A DNA stretch of 20,215 bases from a virus. The stretch covers positions 1 to 20,215 of the IMG/VR virus record IMGVR_UViG_3300028840_000774, one strand, 5' to 3'. The translations under genes were made by a program, and so were the position numbers. Below the pieces are notes generated by a model, which saw nothing but the letters and a program-made list of their open reading frames with translations, made no database searches and had not been told where the DNA came from. Positions 7,726-15,985 of the stretch are shown here, one piece after another; positions within the stretch are counted from its first letter, which is position 1; the number at the start of each line of letters is the position of its first letter.

Positions 7726-8089
7726 CCCAACCGACAACTCCTAACTGCATACCCACGATCATCGCCATGTTCCAAAACTCAGCCCCATAAGGGGTCGAGT
7801 TATACGAATTTTCAAAGCCGCTTGAACTTGCGCTTGACGCGTACGAGATAGAGACATCACCAATGCTCTTACTTGCTATAGGACCAGAAGCGCCGCCGCC
7901 GTTCGCCATGTCTTGAGACTTTTTCAAAAAATGCGCGGTCAAGTAATAAAGCCCTTCGTTGTAAAGAGTATCCCAAGTCCCCTCATTCACAAAAAGTTCA
8001 GCACGAGTGATAAAAGTCTCGACCCTAGAGTCATCTACAGTGGAAAACTCCGGGAATCGAGACTTAAATCCTGTTGCAGTAATCGCCAT
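7718..8089 (-). CDS. Head-tail connector (adaptor), DUF4054 type
   Basis: A 123-residue protein beginning MAITATGFKSRFPEFSTVDD. The start 'F-K-x-R-F-P-E-F', then 'V-E-T-F-I-T-R-A-E-L-F-V-N', LYNEGLYYLTAHFLKKSQ, an IASKSIGDVSISYASSASSS segment and the end YGAEFWNMAMIVGMQLGVVG, match the DUF4054 family of adaptor proteins that bind under the portal after packaging. Its ATG overlaps the major capsid stop by one base (TAATG), suggesting translational coupling. The length is typical for the family. Confidence 0.83.
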   Translation of the reverse strand: MAITATGFKSRFPEFSTVDDSRVETFITRAELFVNEGTWDTLYNEGLYYLTAHFLKKSQDMANGGGASGPIASKSIGDVSISYASSASSSGFENSYNSTPYGAEFWNMAMIVGMQLGVVGWDG

Positions 8090-9018
8090 TAAATGCCCTT
8101 ACCGAATCGCATAGAGCCAGGGTACATGATATGCAGCGATGCGAATTCAGCAGTCACGGGGATAACGTATTCGAGCCCCTGCAATTGTGGTCCATGTACC
8201 GTGATATCCATCGGGATTTCGATAACCAATTTCTCAGGGTTATAATCAAAAACCAGCATTTGGTCAACGTCAGCTGACGAGATAGTTGTTGAGTCGATTA
8301 ATTGACGTACTTTGATAATGTCAGCCTCAGAGTTCAGCCAGGGACAATTCGCGACCAAAAAGTTTTTGATTGAGCTGTCTCGGTAAGGGGTTGTGGAAAT
8401 CAGGTTCCATTGCGCCGGAGGAAGAGCGAGTTTGTTCGGAACTTCTACCTGTTTAGAGTTAACGTCAACCGCGCTAAACAGAGCGTTTACGTCGTAAAGA
8501 ATTTCAGTAGCAGTTTTATTCGTCCAGAGCTTAGAGGTTCCACCAGCGTTGTCAGCAACCGTGTCAGTGGCGATTGTACTAGCAGATTGATAAGTAAAGA
8601 GACCGGGAAGATTGATTGTGCTGACTCCATTGAATGTCGCGTCGTTCATCTCTTCTTCGATAGCTTTTCGCGCTGCGTTTGCGCGTTCTTGAGCCAAACT
8701 CGTTCCGCTCAAAGCTCCAGCCCGAATCTCTGACATTGTATAGCCGAAAGACGAAGCGCACTCTTTAACCGGGTAACGGGTTTCCCCAGCGCTCACGTCA
8801 GCTCTTGGAAGGTCAGAGGCATTATTCTGAATCCATTGGGCTTTCCCGACTTTATCGTAGTCTTTACGGATAATAGTCTGCGTTCCCGCTGGAATTGCGA
8901 AAGACACCGGAAAAAGATCACGGTAAGGAAGTTCTGGGTAAAGAACTTCGTACATTTTTGGAACAATATGCTCCAACTGATTATAAAAAAACCTTGCTTG
9001 TGCGTCAGTTAATTGCAT
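8089..9018 (-). CDS. Major capsid protein, DUF2184 type (HK97 fold)
   Basis: A 309-residue protein starting MQLTDAQARFFYNQLEHIVP. Segments that identify it are 'Y-P-E-L-P-Y-R-D-L-F-P-V' (residues ~27-38), GTQTIIRKDYDKVGKAQWIQ, ETRYPVKECASSFGYTMSEI, ARKAIEEEMNDATFNG and the C-terminal IPVTAEFASLHIMYPGSMRF. This is the DUF2184/major capsid family with an HK97 fold predicted. There is no long N-terminal delta domain, consistent with a separate scaffold supplied by the DUF2213 gene. GGAG about 9 bases before the ATG is the likely ribosome site. Copies of this protein form the icosahedral shell. Confidence 0.86.
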   Translation of the reverse strand: MQLTDAQARFFYNQLEHIVPKMYEVLYPELPYRDLFPVSFAIPAGTQTIIRKDYDKVGKAQWIQNNASDLPRADVSAGETRYPVKECASSFGYTMSEIRAGALSGTSLAQERANAARKAIEEEMNDATFNGVSTINLPGLFTYQSASTIATDTVADNAGGTSKLWTNKTATEILYDVNALFSAVDVNSKQVEVPNKLALPPAQWNLISTTPYRDSSIKNFLVANCPWLNSEADIIKVRQLIDSTTISSADVDQMLVFDYNPEKLVIEIPMDITVHGPQLQGLEYVIPVTAEFASLHIMYPGSMRFGKGI

Positions 9019-9030
9019 CTTTCTTATCTC

Positions 9031-9502
9031 CTACAGGTCAAGTCGAATTTTAGCGATAGTGTTTTCGGCGGTCGTGGTCTCTTCCAGCGTGCAACCTGTC
9101 AGTTGTGTCTCGCCGGTGCTAGCAGTACCCGCGTCAATCACGCCCGTGGTGTCGTTGTAAAAAAGGCCAGTCCCCATCGCTGAGGCGGTTGGGATGTTCA
9201 CATAAAGATATCCCTTTTTCATGACACCGACTACCTCGTACTGGGCATACGTCAGTTCATTTGTCGACGCAGCGCCACGTTTTGACAGGTCTCTAATAGT
9301 AACGCCGATGCCTGTCGCATCGCCGCCGATGACCACCTGATCGTCGGCAGTTCCGGGGGAAACAACGCGACCGGGGGCAATACCCGCCGGCCGAGGTTTC
9401 AACACGCTTAGAGACAATGTCAGAATACTTATTATTGAGGTCGGCCAACTGCCCTTCATAGGCTGCCGACATGTTCTCTGCATAGCTAGTCTGGACAGTC
9501 AT
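9031..9502 (-). CDS. Capsid cement/decoration protein (gp24-like), reading frame interrupted
   Basis: The true start is ATG 9502 (MTVQTSYAENMSAAYEGQLA), which shares TAATG with the scaffold stop. This frame reads to SKRVETSAG and then fails. The continuation GIAPGRVVSPGTADDQVVIG is one base later, at the GGCGGG run (plus positions 9383-9388), and runs to the stop at 9031. Removing one G gives 156 residues with no stop. The N-terminal 'V-Q-T-x-Y-x-E-N', the central 'G-x-A-P-G-R-V-V-x-x-G-T' and 'G-I/V-T-I-R-D' with 'Y-A-x-Y-E-V-V-G-V-M-K-K-G-x-x-x-V' fit the structural cement family that usually sits between scaffold and major capsid genes. A reading from ATG 9483 gives an implausible N-terminus and is not used. 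An extra base or a real +1 shift are the alternatives. Confidence 0.78.
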
Positions 9503-10614
9503 TATTTATTCTCCTTTTTCGACCGAGCCGAAAATGCTTCACGGGCCTTGCGGATTTTATCCTCAAAACTCTCAGGGGCGGTGTTAGCTGCAGCAGTTAC
9601 AACGCTATCCATTGCGGTTTCAGTTTTGTTTTCTTTTGCCTTCAGCAAGGTATCGAAAATACCATCGATGTACTCTTGGCTCTTGCCTTCCAGTTCATAA
9701 GAAGCGTCAGTAGCTTTAATCGCGGCTGATTTGATTTCGGATTCAGTCTTAAGGCCTTCGTGATCGAGGTCTTTCGCGAGTTTTCTTGCAGAGTCGATAA
9801 CGGCGAAGAGTTTTTCGGCTTCAGCTTTTACGTCAACAGCTTTGAGTTGTTCGATTTCTTTGTCTTTAACAGCAAGTTCGCCTTCAAGCTTTTCAGCCTT
9901 GGCGATTGCGTCATTCGCAACTTGCTTTACTTTTTTGATTTCGGCGTCCATCGATTCAATTTCAGTTTGCAATTTATCGACAACTTGTGCGCCTTGCTCG
10001 CTGAATTCGACCGATATACCGTCGATTAACCTAGTTTTCATACTGGTCTCCTGTTTATTCTCGTCTTGTATCCGCACGTGCGGCCCACCACGCCCCTGAG
10101 GGACAATAGCGATATGATTTACTCTGATATTCCTTTGGGCCCCGTCATAAACCCCATGCTCGTCGCTTACCCCAGGGGTCCAGTCCATATCGAGGTTATA
10201 TCCCAAAGAAATTTGTTTAGTTCCGTTCTTGACTTTTTCTATTGTCTCTTTATCTTGAATTAACAAGTCGGCAACAACATAGCTATCCTCTTGCCTCGGT
10301 TGCCCGACAACAACCCCTTTTGAATACATGCTGTAATTCTCAGCGTTGACAAATACCGGGGGGTGGCCGTCTGTTACGGGCCTGCTACCGATTGACGACA
10401 TAGACTCATCTCCGAAAACCTCGTCCGGTGACCTGTAGAGTCGGACTATGCTATCATGAGGACACTCTTTGAGGCTATCAGGTAAATAGTCTTCCGTCAT
10501 TTCAGCAAGGTAATACTCTTGTATACCTGTACGGGAAAGCCTAGCAGTTACTTGTAGATACCCTTCCGGCGTTACTTTTTGGTCAGTGATTTGTAGGCTA
10601 TCGTTAGTCTCCAT
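9502..10614 (-). CDS. DUF2213 prohead protease fused to scaffold domain
   Basis: A 370-residue protein. I use the ATG at 10614 because GAGG lies 6 bases upstream; a TTG one codon earlier is less likely. Residues ~1-180 are a DUF2213 domain. H84 (VTDGHPP), S136 (KQISLGYN) and H167 (RVNHIAIVPQGRGG) are the probable catalytic triad, as in herpes-type assemblin/prohead proteases. Residues ~200-300 are a Glu/Lys-rich coiled coil (EIESMDAEIKKVKQVANDAI and following) typical of an internal scaffold. The end is basic (KAREAFSARSKKENK). So one chain probably both scaffolds the procapsid and cleaves itself out. A near-consensus promoter lies immediately upstream and the stop overlaps the cement gene start. 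Confidence 0.83.
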   Translation of the reverse strand: METNDSLQITDQKVTPEGYLQVTARLSRTGIQEYYLAEMTEDYLPDSLKECPHDSIVRLYRSPDEVFGDESMSSIGSRPVTDGHPPVFVNAENYSMYSKGVVVGQPRQEDSYVVADLLIQDKETIEKVKNGTKQISLGYNLDMDWTPGVSDEHGVYDGAQRNIRVNHIAIVPQGRGGPHVRIQDENKQETSMKTRLIDGISVEFSEQGAQVVDKLQTEIESMDAEIKKVKQVANDAIAKAEKLEGELAVKDKEIEQLKAVDVKAEAEKLFAVIDSARKLAKDLDHEGLKTESEIKSAAIKATDASYELEGKSQEYIDGIFDTLLKAKENKTETAMDSVVTAAANTAPESFEDKIRKAREAFSARSKKENK

Positions 10615-10630
10615 CAATTACCTCGTTAGT

Positions 10631-10659
10631 ATAATACCATATCCAAATTGAAATGTCAA
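10631..10659 (-). promoter_or_regulatory. Sigma-70-like promoter for protease/scaffold and capsid genes
   Basis: On the minus strand TTGACA (10659-10654) is followed after exactly 17 bases by TATTAT (10636-10631), with a TG one base before the -10 (extended -10). The predicted start is about 10624, right at the GAGG that serves the DUF2213 ATG, so the untranslated leader would be about 10 bases. The promoter occupies nearly the whole 47-base gap between the minor head gene and the protease gene. It would boost the genes needed in high copy number (scaffold, cement, major capsid). Confidence 0.78.
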
Positions 10660-10661
10660 TA

Positions 10662-11516
10662 TTAGTCAACAGTGTCTAGTAAAGGAGACAAGTCCGGGTC
10701 AGCAACGCACCGGCATTGGATATCGTTACCTGGATGCCCGGTTGTCGCGGGTGGGTCTTTCCACGAGAATCTCTCGCCATTATTCGAGGCATGGTCAGGT
10801 CTGACTCGTTCATCCCCTACAGTCCTCCAAATGTAATGCGTCACTCCTACATTCTTCTGACGTATTTTATTAAGGTCGCTATTTAATTTAGACGTTTGGT
10901 CTCTTGCGATAAGGCGTGCATGACGGTACTCTATACCAGCGATTTTGATTAAGTCTCTTTTTAGCGAAAATGAGCTTTGGCCGCTTGCGAATCCTTGAGT
11001 TATAGCTTTCCGTACCCGAACGAAGTAACTTTTGTGTATACGTTTAATCAATCCGACATTTTTTGTGACATGGTTTCTCATCTTCTGTTCAATGCCAGCA
11101 TCGGTTAAGATTTTTGATATATTGACCCCCATCGCTTTTTCTATTGACTTTTTAAATTCTATTTTATGCCTTCTATTGACTTTCCCAAAGTGTTCCGTTG
11201 CTAGGTCCGCCGCCTCCACCGTTATATCCGTGATAGGCTGCACCGCTCTTTCTAAGGCTCGTATGACCGCAGCGTTCGGGTCTTCGTCTTGGAGCCCCCC
11301 ATTTGAATCGGTTAAACTTGCATCGAGCGCGGGGAACACGTACTGCTTAATACGCTTATGGATACGCCGCACTGTTAACCTGTTTATTTCCCTCGTGTAC
11401 CATTCTTCTTGCGGCACCGATGATTCAACACCTTGCGCTTTTTTTGGGCGGTACCTTCGTTTTTGCTTCTCAAGTTGTCGACGTATAGCGGCTTTTCTGC
11501 GAGCGGATAACGCCAT
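10662..11516 (-). CDS. Minor head/head morphogenesis protein (Mu gpF/SPP1 gp7-like)
   Basis: A 284-residue basic protein starting MALSARRKAAIRRQLEKQKR. The middle has FKKSIEKAMGVNISKIL and GLIKRIHKSYFVRVRKAITQ, then HARLIARDQTSKLNSDLNKI, VTHYIWRTVGDERVRPDHAS and the end TGHPGNDIQCRCVADPDLSP with C268 and C270. 'R-D-Q-T-x-K-x-N/A', 'Y-x-W-R-T-x-x-D-x-R-V-R-x-x-H' and 'P-G-x-x-x-x-C-R-C' are the hallmark motifs of the Mu gpF-like domain. A few copies are thought to sit inside the head near the portal and be ejected or needed for assembly. Its ATG shares one base with the portal stop. Confidence 0.85.
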   Translation of the reverse strand: MALSARRKAAIRRQLEKQKRRYRPKKAQGVESSVPQEEWYTREINRLTVRRIHKRIKQYVFPALDASLTDSNGGLQDEDPNAAVIRALERAVQPITDITVEAADLATEHFGKVNRRHKIEFKKSIEKAMGVNISKILTDAGIEQKMRNHVTKNVGLIKRIHKSYFVRVRKAITQGFASGQSSFSLKRDLIKIAGIEYRHARLIARDQTSKLNSDLNKIRQKNVGVTHYIWRTVGDERVRPDHASNNGERFSWKDPPATTGHPGNDIQCRCVADPDLSPLLDTVD

Positions 11517-12964
11517 TATTTTTTCACTTTTTTAGGTTGCTTTTCTTCTTTCTTTTCTGGTTTCTCCTCTTCTTCTTCCTTTTCTGGTTTCTCCTCCTCT
11601 TCTTCTGATTTCTCTTCCTCCTCTTCTGGTTTCTCCTCTTCCTCTTCCGGCTGCGGCTGTTCTTCTGGCTCAGATTCCATATCCTCTTTGTCGATCTCCA
11701 TCATAGTCTCGATGTAGTCGTCTGTGAGAGTCTCATAAGTCCCATCTAGCTTAAGCTGCTCAGCGACCTGTGATGACATAATGACACCATTAAGATAAAT
11801 CTGGTCTCTTTGCGCTTTAATAAGCTGAGCCTGAGCTTTCTCAAGTTCATTCGGCTGCCATAACGATTCAAAATGCGAATCCCAATCATCTGGTATAAAC
11901 CCGAGCACCGACCGAGCATGAATCTCGTCGAATTTATCAAGCTGGGGTTTTATCCCCGTTTCTTGGTAGGCAGAAATTGAGTCATAATGGTTTCTAATCT
12001 CCATTTGCCCAGCGCTATTAAGACCAGGCGCTGACTCACCTAAAAATCGAGTTGCGGGGATGTCGCTAGCTGAGGCGACGATAGTCACAAACCGTTGGAC
12101 TATCTCAGACAACCCACCGAACTGGATAACCTGCTGGCTCAGCTCTTCTCTGTCTTTATCAATCACAAGGGCATTATTAATTGATTTAATTTGGTCTGCA
12201 GCCTGGAAACGCTTTGTCAAATCCTCAACAGATTTACCCCCCGCTGCAATCGTCCCGAAAAAATTCTGCACTGCAATGACGTCCACCACTGCTTTATACG
12301 GCAATGACGACACCGCTGCAATGGTCCCTTGTGCGTTCATAATCGCATCGTAAACATGCGCAAGATAGGACTCCCCCCAATATCCATTGCGGCTGCGCAC
12401 CTGCCAAGGTAGAGGACGTCCATCAAAAATAAGCACCCGTGACGCATGGATAGGTTGCTGTGCCCCCGGCAAACGAAAAGTTTCTGGTTTGCGGAATGTC
12501 TCCGAATAAGGGTCTGTTGTATTGACTCGGTCGACTACCAACTCATAGCGATTAAACACATGGAGATATTTTAGCGAGTCCTGTTTAACTGTCTCCACGT
12601 CTAACGGCTGGTCAAGGTCGGCACCGTCATCGATACCCAACACAACCCCTGCACCACCATAGAGCCGAGCCCAACGAAGCGCCTCGGTAACCGCAGTGCG
12701 GAACCCGAGCTTCTTTTCGGACCTGAGTACTTTATCTAATTGTTCCTGAGATAACGACTCAGAAACGATACGCCGCCATTTACGAGTTGCATCTTGTACC
12801 GGGATATCGACTACTTTTCCAGATATCCAATCATTTCGGTACATGGATTCAAGCTCAGTTTTGTCCACACTCCGTTGGACGAATTCGGAGTGGTACTTTT
12901 TATCTTTTGTTGTGTTCAACCCCGCAATGAGGTTAACGATAGAGTCGTAACTTATCTCAGTCAT
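11516..12964 (-). CDS. Portal protein, DUF1073 type, with long acidic/basic tail
   Basis: A 482-residue protein starting MTEISYDSIVNLIAGLNTTK. Portal features are 'M-Y-R-N-D-W-I-S-G-K-V-V-D-I-P-V-Q-D' (residues ~41-58) followed by RKWRRIV, 'A-L-R-W-A-R-L-Y-G-G-A-G-V-V' (~90-103), HASRVLIFDGRPLPW, a long helical stem region, and 'S-D-I-P-A-T-R-F-L-G-E-S-A-P-G-L-N-S-A-G'. These are typical of the DUF1073 portal family. The last ~50 residues are a low-complexity Glu/Pro/Lys repeat ending in a Lys-rich segment. The core has normal portal length without it. Twelve copies form the DNA entry pore. The start is 2 bases after the LamG gene stop. Confidence 0.86.
   Translation of the reverse strand: MTEISYDSIVNLIAGLNTTKDKKYHSEFVQRSVDKTELESMYRNDWISGKVVDIPVQDATRKWRRIVSESLSQEQLDKVLRSEKKLGFRTAVTEALRWARLYGGAGVVLGIDDGADLDQPLDVETVKQDSLKYLHVFNRYELVVDRVNTTDPYSETFRKPETFRLPGAQQPIHASRVLIFDGRPLPWQVRSRNGYWGESYLAHVYDAIMNAQGTIAAVSSLPYKAVVDVIAVQNFFGTIAAGGKSVEDLTKRFQAADQIKSINNALVIDKDREELSQQVIQFGGLSEIVQRFVTIVASASDIPATRFLGESAPGLNSAGQMEIRNHYDSISAYQETGIKPQLDKFDEIHARSVLGFIPDDWDSHFESLWQPNELEKAQAQLIKAQRDQIYLNGVIMSSQVAEQLKLDGTYETLTDDYIETMMEIDKEDMESEPEEQPQPEEEEEKPEEEEEKSEEEEEKPEKEEEEEKPEKKEEKQPKKVKK
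11555..11638 (-). repeat. Short tandem repeat coding for the portal Glu/Lys tail
   Basis: The plus-strand 15-mer TTCTGGTTTCTCCTC occurs at 11555-11569, 11582-11596 and 11624-11638, with a 3-mismatch copy at 11603-11617 (TTCTGATTTCTCTTC). Spacings of 27, 21 and 21 bases are multiples of three, so copy-number change keeps the frame. Translated on the minus strand the unit gives E-E-K-P-E or E-E-K-S-E separated by Glu runs. The region is almost pure pyrimidine on the plus strand. Confidence 0.8.
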
Positions 12965-12966
12965 TG

Positions 12967-15900
12967 CTATGCCTTCTTGGTTACGAGATATTTTTTAATT
13001 GAGCTGGTATCGTCGACGTTGTTGCCTAACGAGATTTTATCCCCTGTGTCAAGCTCAAAAACTATGTAATCGGACACTTCATAAGAGTTGTCAGGGTCCG
13101 TCGGGTTCGCCCCATCGATGGTTGACACAAGAACGTCATCCACCCAAAGTCGGAAGACACCATAGATAGTCCTGGATACTCTAAATTTAGTCCATGCGCC
13201 GGATGACATAGCGTCATCGTCAGTCGCCAGCCTATAAGGCCCAAAAGTCGAATAAAGGAGGATTTGTTCATCATCTTTTATATCAATATAGTACCCGTCA
13301 CCAGTGCCGTCGCTCGCAGAGTTAATAAAATGTATTTTTGGATTAGATGACGTGGCTTTGTTAATCATAAATTCCCAAGTGCCGTAAGCATTTTCTGTTG
13401 AGTCTTCTTGCATTAGGCTCCTACTAATTGAGACAACTGATGCTGAATTAGCTTCTAACACTTTATGAGGCACGCTATCAATGTCCTCATTAATAACCTT
13501 CACTGACCCTGATTCCACCTCGAAGCCGGAATTAGTAATCGGCCCAGTAGTCACGTTAGTGATAGTCTCGTTAATTTTATAATCAGTTTGCCAATATGCG
13601 CCTAATCCCTTAGCATACTGTTCAGCAACCCAATCGGCATCCTTTGACTCATTGTAGATGTTAAAAGCCGAAATCCTACCAACGTAAGGCCTACCCCCGT
13701 TAGTATCTGCACCGATAGAGACCCCCGGATAATAAAATTGGTACTCTGGTGTGGCAAATTCGAATGAGTCCGTTTCCTGTAGTTCTCCATTCACGTAAAG
13801 TGAGTACGTGCCTTTTGTAGTAACAACTACGATGTGTTCCCACTTATTATATTCGATATTCTCTGGGAACGTTACAGATAAACTGGAGTCATATCCAGCG
13901 AAACGATATGTCGCACCAATAACGAAAAATCGAAATCCTTTTAGGCCACCAAATTCATAAATTCGAGGCGCAGAAACGGTATAGGTGTTAGTACGGCACC
14001 ACATTTCATAAGTACCATTACCGTCAATCTCTAAAGCGCTAGACCTATTAGCTAGTAGGTACTGATTCGCCTCTTCCCGCCAATCAAAACCCGGTCCCAT
14101 CCTGTCAAGTCTCGCTGTGCAGTCGTTAATGTCTATAGTGTGATTATAACTAGACCTATCGTCAAGACCCTGCATAAACGGATGCATATCAACACCAAGA
14201 ACCAGCGAATTATCTTGTGTGTCTTGTTGAGCACAAAGGTTAAAAGCTACATTTGTACTTGATGTAGTAGCCCACACTTTCGCATTAAGGTCGGCGTATA
14301 ACGCGTTGTGTTCCGCCTCTGATAGCGGACGGTTAAACACCAAAGCTGCTTTAAACAACGCTCCTACGAGCGACCCGCCTCCCTCTGCTGAACTACCGAT
14401 ATATGTATCGGCGTTATCGGGACCGGGGCCCCATGCTTCGCTATAGTCCCCAATCGAAACGCCGTCGTGGAACCCTTGCGGTGATTCTCCTTCAGTAAAA
14501 TTAACGGCAAGATACTCTCTATTTTGCATTGACCCATTAATCACAGGGTCAACCCCGGACTCATCAATCTCGCCTGAAAAAGTGAACTGATTAGTACTGC
14601 TATTCCATGTCCAAAGGAATCGCCAATCTCCTACACCGTCATATTGTGTCATCACACGACCGGATGCTGAAACATTAGTAAAGTCGCCATATACAACTAA
14701 CGATCCTGTTGTGAGCCTTAACGATGAGTCCTCCGCGACTCGTATATCGCTCGAAACTAAAGGCACGTTTAGAGTATCAGTCCCCCAAGTAACAATCCCA
14801 GGTATAGCGCTGTTACCGTTTTCACTCCAATCTCTGAACGACCCAGAGCGATAGTCGTGATACATCACACAAGCGCCTTCGCTAATTAAATCATTCAGTA
14901 CCCCAGTACCTTTTTCTATTGTGTTGTACCGCTGGTTGAGGTCAAAAATCTCATCTTTTTTCTGCGTTTCAGTTAATAAGGATGAATGTAACCTAAGACT
15001 TAACAAGTCACCGTCAAATCCGCCAGAAGTAAATAGTGTTGCCCACGTTGTCAAATCATTCTCATGGGTGATACTTACAACCCCCGATACTCTTTTCATT
15101 ACAGTAACGGTATAATCCCCAGTCGGGTTACTAATACCGGTTAAATAGTCATCAGACCCGTCAAAAGCGAACCCTGGCTTGCCCAGTATCTTGGTAGGCA
15201 TCAATCCAGCGGTGGAGCCATCCCCTAATGTAGCGTCATTTCCATTGTTCGTAGCGTCTTTAACGAGATGCTCTGTAGGGTTGTAGTAATAATTATCGCA
15301 GGGGAAGTCTAGCGTCATACTCTGTTTGTAATTGTATGTAGTGCCATCGTATGAGTCTAAAATCTCGCCCGCTGTTAAAGCCGATTGAAAGAATTTAAAA
15401 TTGTGAATTACACCGGAAAAAAAGTCACTACCACCAGACGTCGCACCTAGCAACACGGTCGTAACGTCATACTCGACGTGCGCGGTATCAAAAGAAGCGA
15501 CTTGAGTACCATTCAAATACACCAAGGTGGATGTAGCAACTAACTCAGAACTTACAACCGCGATTTCATTGACTTGGTTTTCAAGCCAGTACGAAGAGTA
15601 CTCTCCCTCAGTCACATCCATCGTTCTACCGGCGACAATAACTCTTAGAGTATTGTCATCGGTATTCGACAGCTTTTTAATTAAAAAATTTGTACCCGCG
15701 TCGTCAATCGCTTGGAAAAGAGTGTAATCATCGTCTGAATCATAGTCAAAATCAGGGGTAAATCGCAGAGTGAACGTAAGAAACGGACTGTCAAACTCAC
15801 CCCCCGCAACAGAATAACTCACGTAGTCCGTAGTGCCATCGAACGTCGCGCCATTAGAAATGACAGGCGACCCTGTAGCAGACCCCCCATTTTCAGCTAG

Positions 15901-15984
15901 TGTGGTGTCGGAAAAGAAGGCTTCTGCGAAAGTACACCCTCGCATCCTTTCCGCAGGGGTTGTCCCCAAACTTACAATAGGCAT
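12967..15984 (-). CDS. Large multi-domain LamG/concanavalin-like virion protein
   Basis: A 1005-residue protein starting MPIVSLGTTPAERMRGCTFA; GGAGG lies 6 bases before the ATG. I see about five jelly-roll-like units. LamG hallmarks are FDGTTDYVSY (~48) and FDGSDDYLTG (~274), 'L-V-Y-L-N-G-T' (~154) and 'S-L-Y-V-N-G-E-L' (~728), and the closing helix pattern I-H-N-F-K-F-F-Q-S-A-L-T-A-G-E (~193), L-V-F-N-R-P-L-S-E-A-E (~548) and I-S-A-F-N-I-Y-N-E-S-K (~771). A last unit (~868-1005) has the same style (WEFMINKATSSNPKIHF, FRLWVDDVLVSTIDG). Such domains bind glycans, so a head fibre, decoration or receptor-binding role is plausible. It is not in the tail gene cluster. No chaperone, collagen repeat or protease domain is visible. 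Confidence 0.78.
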   Translation of the reverse strand: MPIVSLGTTPAERMRGCTFAEAFFSDTTLAENGGSATGSPVISNGATFDGTTDYVSYSVAGGEFDSPFLTFTLRFTPDFDYDSDDDYTLFQAIDDAGTNFLIKKLSNTDDNTLRVIVAGRTMDVTEGEYSSYWLENQVNEIAVVSSELVATSTLVYLNGTQVASFDTAHVEYDVTTVLLGATSGGSDFFSGVIHNFKFFQSALTAGEILDSYDGTTYNYKQSMTLDFPCDNYYYNPTEHLVKDATNNGNDATLGDGSTAGLMPTKILGKPGFAFDGSDDYLTGISNPTGDYTVTVMKRVSGVVSITHENDLTTWATLFTSGGFDGDLLSLRLHSSLLTETQKKDEIFDLNQRYNTIEKGTGVLNDLISEGACVMYHDYRSGSFRDWSENGNSAIPGIVTWGTDTLNVPLVSSDIRVAEDSSLRLTTGSLVVYGDFTNVSASGRVMTQYDGVGDWRFLWTWNSSTNQFTFSGEIDESGVDPVINGSMQNREYLAVNFTEGESPQGFHDGVSIGDYSEAWGPGPDNADTYIGSSAEGGGSLVGALFKAALVFNRPLSEAEHNALYADLNAKVWATTSSTNVAFNLCAQQDTQDNSLVLGVDMHPFMQGLDDRSSYNHTIDINDCTARLDRMGPGFDWREEANQYLLANRSSALEIDGNGTYEMWCRTNTYTVSAPRIYEFGGLKGFRFFVIGATYRFAGYDSSLSVTFPENIEYNKWEHIVVVTTKGTYSLYVNGELQETDSFEFATPEYQFYYPGVSIGADTNGGRPYVGRISAFNIYNESKDADWVAEQYAKGLGAYWQTDYKINETITNVTTGPITNSGFEVESGSVKVINEDIDSVPHKVLEANSASVVSISRSLMQEDSTENAYGTWEFMINKATSSNPKIHFINSASDGTGDGYYIDIKDDEQILLYSTFGPYRLATDDDAMSSGAWTKFRVSRTIYGVFRLWVDDVLVSTIDGANPTDPDNSYEVSDYIVFELDTGDKISLGNNVDDTSSIKKYLVTKKA

Positions 15985-15985
15985 A

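Noticed and set aside
9031-9483. A 150-codon frame starting at ATG 9483 as a complete gene
   Set aside because: Its first ~33 residues (MQRTCRQPMKGSWPTSIISI...) are the out-of-frame translation of the correct N-terminus MTVQTSYAENMSA. The gene is treated as one frame-broken unit from 9502.
11516-12964. Anti-CBASS nuclease (Acb1) fused to the DUF1073 portal
   Set aside because: Some DUF1073 proteins carry such a domain, but here the part after the portal core is only the Glu/Lys tail; no pair of H-x-T/S phosphoesterase motifs in a separate domain is seen.
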